Source of the DNA: JBBIQS01 sp037442205
GTDB lineage: Bacteria; Myxococcota; Myxococcia; Myxococcales; UBA5297
Assembly (NCBI GenBank): GCA_037442205.1
Contig: JBBIQS010000076.1
Location: 1-38,058 of the forward strand
Length of the DNA stretch: 38,058 nucleotides
Reading direction: 5' to 3'
Shown: positions 35,891 through 38,058 of the stretch, in pieces
Layout: every line of letters starts with the position of its first letter
Numbering within the stretch: position 1 is the stretch's first letter
Program-made: the position numbers and the translations under genes
The notes under the pieces: generated by a model
What the model was told of the DNA's origin: nothing
What the model saw: only the letters and a program-made list of their open reading frames with translations
Databases searched by the model: none

Positions 35891-35923
35891 TTCCTACGGG
35901 CAGGAAGGAGCTAGGGCTAGCTC
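35891..35923. promoter_or_regulatory. two adjacent palindromes upstream of the multicopper oxidase
   Basis: GAGCTAG-GG-CTAGCTC (35908-35923) is a perfect 7-2-7 inverted repeat. Next to it TTCCT-ACGGGC-AGGAA (35891-35906) is a perfect 5-6-5 repeat. They lie 47-79 bp upstream of the oxidase ATG on its strand and ~215 bp from the small membrane protein gene on the other, so they are good operator candidates. The regulator is unknown. Confidence 0.5.
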
Positions 35924-36138
35924 GCACGACACACCACCGCACAAGCGAGGATTCGGCCGCTCGCCCCGCAAGAAGGCGTGGCAGGCGCGCATGGAGGAGC
36001 CCCGCGAATCCCGGTTGCCGGCGCCGACCGAGCCCCGCGCCGGAAGGGCGGCGCCCCAGCCGCGCAGTCGCCAACCTCCCCCTGGCTGGTCAGCGTTTCC
36101 GCTGAGAGCAGCCCGCGGATTGGAGCGCGTCACTGCCC

Positions 36139-36570
36139 ATGTCGGAGCGGAATCTCAGGCTCTTGATCGGACTGGCGCTCCTGATCCATGGGCTCGGCCA
36201 CGGCGGAGCGCTGGGGGCAATCCTTTGGATCAGGCTCCAGCCCGACACCGGCACCGGCGGCTGGAAGGCGGCACGCTCGTGGCTCTTCCCCTCGCTGTCG
36301 GCATCGGCCGCGGCCGCGGTGGCCAGCGCTTTCTGGATCCTGTCGCTGCTCGGCTTCGTGGCGGCGGCGCTGTCGTTCTGGGGTCCGCTGCCCGGAAGCG
36401 CCTGGCGGCCGCTGGCCATCGCCTCGGCGGCGGTCTCGCTCACCGGCATCGTGCTGTTCTTCGGGACCTGGCCTGCCTTCAACGCCTTCGCCGCGGTGGC
36501 GATGAACCTCGCGGTGCTGATCTCGCTGGCCTGGCTGCGCTGGCCTCCCCACGAGCTGTTCGGGAGATAG
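36139..36570 (+). CDS. four-helix membrane protein
   Basis: The product has 143 residues with four predicted transmembrane helices at about 8-28, 50-80, 88-105 and 112-135. An early motif LIHGLGHGG carries two His within the first helix. I do not recognise a specific family. No good Shine-Dalgarno sequence is close to the ATG at 36139 (GGAG is about 15 bp away). It is divergent from the multicopper oxidase gene across a 294-bp region. Its last 92 bp overlap, in antisense, the 3' end of the radical SAM gene. The function is unknown. Confidence 0.7.
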   Translation: MSERNLRLLIGLALLIHGLGHGGALGAILWIRLQPDTGTGGWKAARSWLFPSLSASAAAAVASAFWILSLLGFVAAALSFWGPLPGSAWRPLAIASAAVSLTGIVLFFGTWPAFNAFAAVAMNLAVLISLAWLRWPPHELFGR

Positions 36571-37756
36571 CCCTCGGAGTCGAGCCAGGCTCGGAGCCGA
36601 CACTTCGCTCCCTAGGCTCCCTGCGCGCTTCCATCGCATCGCGCACGCGCAGGGCGTGGCAGCGCAGCAGCTCTCCTTCCTCGGAGCGATCGTGCAACGA
36701 GCCTCCCTGGCAGTAGCGCCACTCCTCGCAGCGCTCGCAGGGGCCCTTTCGCAGCCAGCGCCGATCGCGGAAGGGGCGAAAACCGTCGCGCCAGAGCACG
36801 TCGAAAGGCTGGGTGCGCAGGTCGCCGGCGACGCTGAACGCCTGCGTCAGCTGGGCGCAGGCCGACAACCGCCCGTCCTGGAGAATGGCCGCCACCGAGG
36901 AGCCGGCCGGACAGTTGAACAGCCCGCTGCGCGACGCCCCTTCGAAGCGGCCCAGGAAGCCGTCGCAGGTCATCGACACCAGGAGCGGCGTCCGCTCGGC
37001 CAGGAAGGCCTCGCGCCGGGCCGCCACGTCTTCGAGGAGCTGCACCAACTGCTCGTCCGACAGCCCCAGATCGGAGTTCTTCGCCCCGTCGCCGTAAGGC
37101 ATCACCGAGACGATCTTCGCGTAGCGGATCCCCAGCTGCTCGGCGAGATCGAGCACCTGCGGATAGGTCTTGAAGTTCCCCGGCGACACCGACACGGTCA
37201 CGGTCGTGTCGAGCGCGTCGCGGTGGGCGCGCAGCGCGTGGAGGATGGCCACCATTGCCGAGTCATAGGCCTTGGGGTGCCGGCGCAGGGCGTTGTGGTA
37301 CTCGGCCGGTCCGTCGAGCGAGACGTTGAGGCTGACCAGGCCGGATTCGACCAGCGCGTCGAGCATCTCGCGATGCTGGCCGAGCAGGAAGCCGTTGCTC
37401 GCCAGGCCCACCTCCGCGAAGCCGAGGTCGCCGATGTGCCGAACGATCTCGGGCAGGTCGCGGCGGATGGTGGCCTCGCCACCCGAGATGGCGACGCGGA
37501 CCTGCGAGGGGTCGAGCCCGCGCGCGACGTTCTCGAAGACCGCCCGCACACCCGCGGTGTCGAGGTCGGTCTTGGGACGCTCGGCGATGAAGCAGTGCCG
37601 GCAGCGCAAGTTGCACAGGTTGGTCGACTGCCAGACCAGCATCTCGAGCTTCGGCTGCTGGCGGCAGCGGGTCTCTTCGAGGCGAAGCAGCTCGAGCTCA
37701 GCCGCGATTGGTGAGGCGCGGCAACTCCACTCGGGGATGCTCCGGCGTCGCGTCAT
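36479..37756 (-). CDS. radical SAM/SPASM enzyme, probable peptide maturase
   Basis: The product has 425 residues. The radical SAM cluster motif CX3CX2C is at C48/C52/C55 (CNLRCRHC), followed by the SAM-contact GGE at 92-94 and a strand ending SLDGP. A SPASM-type auxiliary-cluster region spans ~282-366: C282, G295-X4-C300, then C340-X2-C343-X5-C349 and C366. The Cys normally four residues after C349 is Ser353 here. SPASM enzymes commonly modify ribosomal peptides. The gene lies 70 bp downstream of the repeat-peptide gene, same strand, with a stem-loop between. The last ~50 residues are an Arg/Pro/Ser-rich tail overlapping the convergent gene and may not be functional. The ATG at 37756 has no clear Shine-Dalgarno. 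Confidence 0.92.
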   Translation of the reverse strand: MTRRRSIPEWSCRASPIAAELELLRLEETRCRQQPKLEMLVWQSTNLCNLRCRHCFIAERPKTDLDTAGVRAVFENVARGLDPSQVRVAISGGEATIRRDLPEIVRHIGDLGFAEVGLASNGFLLGQHREMLDALVESGLVSLNVSLDGPAEYHNALRRHPKAYDSAMVAILHALRAHRDALDTTVTVSVSPGNFKTYPQVLDLAEQLGIRYAKIVSVMPYGDGAKNSDLGLSDEQLVQLLEDVAARREAFLAERTPLLVSMTCDGFLGRFEGASRSGLFNCPAGSSVAAILQDGRLSACAQLTQAFSVAGDLRTQPFDVLWRDGFRPFRDRRWLRKGPCERCEEWRYCQGGSLHDRSEEGELLRCHALRVRDAMEARREPRERSVGSEPGSTPRAISRTARGEASAARPARSAPRGSSPPRRRR

Positions 37757-37773
37757 CGAATGCCCAGAAGTGC

Positions 37774-37806
37774 GCGAGCCCCGCGCAGCAAGGGCGCCGG
37801 GCTCGC
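37774..37806 (-). terminator. stem-loop between precursor and radical SAM genes, possible attenuator
   Basis: A perfect 8-bp inverted repeat (GCGAGCCC at 37774-37781, GGGCTCGC at 37799-37806) with a 17-nt loop lies in the 70-bp gap after the repeat-peptide stop. There is no T-tract. In precursor-maturase operons such a hairpin often lowers expression of the enzyme relative to the peptide; that role is inferred here. Confidence 0.45.
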
Positions 37807-37826
37807 TCGCGATGGATGCGCGACCG

Positions 37827-38058
37827 TCACTTCTTGTGGGTCTTGGCGTGCGGATTCGCCATGGTCAGCGGCTTGTTGTCGAACTTGTCGGCGAACGGAT
37901 TGGCCATGGTCAGCGGCCGGTCCTTGATCTTGCCCGAGTTCGGGTTCGCCATCGTCAGCGGGCGGTCCTTGGTCTTGCCCGAGAACGGATTGGCCATGGT
38001 CAGCGGCCGATCCTTCATCTTCCCCGAGCTCGGGTTTGCCATGGTCAACGGCCGATCC
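37827..38058 (-). CDS. tandem-repeat peptide, probable RiPP precursor (5' end outside window)
   Basis: Only the C-terminal ~76 residues are present; the reading frame stays open to the window edge, so the true start, any leader and the total repeat number are unknown. The visible part is five units around PLTMANP. Three are DRPLTMANPxSGKxK (x = S/M, F/T, N/I), the fourth DRPLTMANPFADKFDN, and the last KPLTMANPHAKTHKK before TGA. PLTMANP is invariant in all five while synonymous codons vary (Leu TTG/CTG, Thr ACC/ACG, Ala GCA/GCC/GCG, Asn AAC/AAT), which argues for selection on the peptide rather than a recent DNA repeat. The radical SAM/SPASM gene lies directly downstream. I do not recognise a described family with this core. 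Confidence 0.85.
   Translation of the reverse strand, partial: DRPLTMANPSSGKMKDRPLTMANPFSGKTKDRPLTMANPNSGKIKDRPLTMANPFADKFDNKPLTMANPHAKTHKK
37830..38057 (-). repeat. five 45-48-bp coding repeats (PLTMANP units)
   Basis: Unit boundaries on the minus strand are 38057-38013, 38012-37968, 37967-37923, 37922-37875 (48 bp, one extra codon) and 37874-37830. The ACC/ACG-ATG-GC core is the most alike at DNA level. The array runs off the right edge. Confidence 0.9.

Noticed and set aside
37830..38057. 45-bp repeats at the right edge considered as CRISPR or a plasmid iteron array
   Set aside because: The units are contiguous with no spacers, keep reading frame, and differ mainly at synonymous sites or at specific variable residues.

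Overview
This is a GC-rich (roughly two-thirds G+C) bacterial window. Several features suggest a Myxococcota-type organism (former Deltaproteobacteria): long multiheme c-type cytochromes with Geobacter/Anaeromyxobacter-style CxxCH and CxxxxCH motifs, a MofA/OmpB-like multicopper oxidase, many short-spaced genes on alternating strands, and a cysteine-rich lipoprotein N-terminus. Only about 37 nt of 16S rRNA lie inside the window, so the genus cannot be fixed from what is shown.

Left part (1-13,700). The window opens at the 5' end of an rRNA operon read leftwards. Its leader carries two near-consensus tandem promoters. Housekeeping or accessory genes follow: a small membrane protein, a GNAT acetyltransferase, a TfoX-N protein, a 1462-residue DUF4011-type helicase with a C-terminal Vsr-like nuclease domain, an M61-type metallopeptidase lipoprotein, an enoyl-CoA hydratase-family enzyme, an outer-membrane barrel with an ABC ATPase, and a membrane-fused sulfite-oxidase-fold molybdoenzyme. 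A frameshifted relic of a second copy of the barrel gene lies on the far side of the molybdoenzyme gene.

Middle (13,700-25,500). Four consecutive rightward genes look like a trans-envelope electron conduit. They encode a 33-CxxCH periplasmic cytochrome, a beta-barrel protein translationally coupled to it, an inner-membrane cytochrome b with unusual SH3 and Cys-rich extensions, and a 1971-residue lipoprotein with 36 CxxCH plus nine CxxxCH/CxxxxCH motifs arranged in seven units of about 543 bp.

Right part (25,500-38,058). A small probable copper-handling group follows (cupredoxin, YtkA-like lipoprotein, outer-membrane barrel). Next come a DEAD-box RNA helicase, a secreted ChaN/Tiki-like protein, and a 1453-residue multicopper oxidase whose cupredoxin domains are interrupted by six glycine-rich repeats. 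At the right edge, a radical SAM/SPASM enzyme lies directly downstream of a gene, cut by the window end, that encodes tandem 15-residue repeats built on DRPLTMANPxSGKxK. This pair is the best candidate for an undescribed system: a repeat-type RiPP precursor with its maturase. The electron-transfer genes and the multicopper oxidase together suggest extracellular metal redox chemistry. That is inference from gene content, not shown function.
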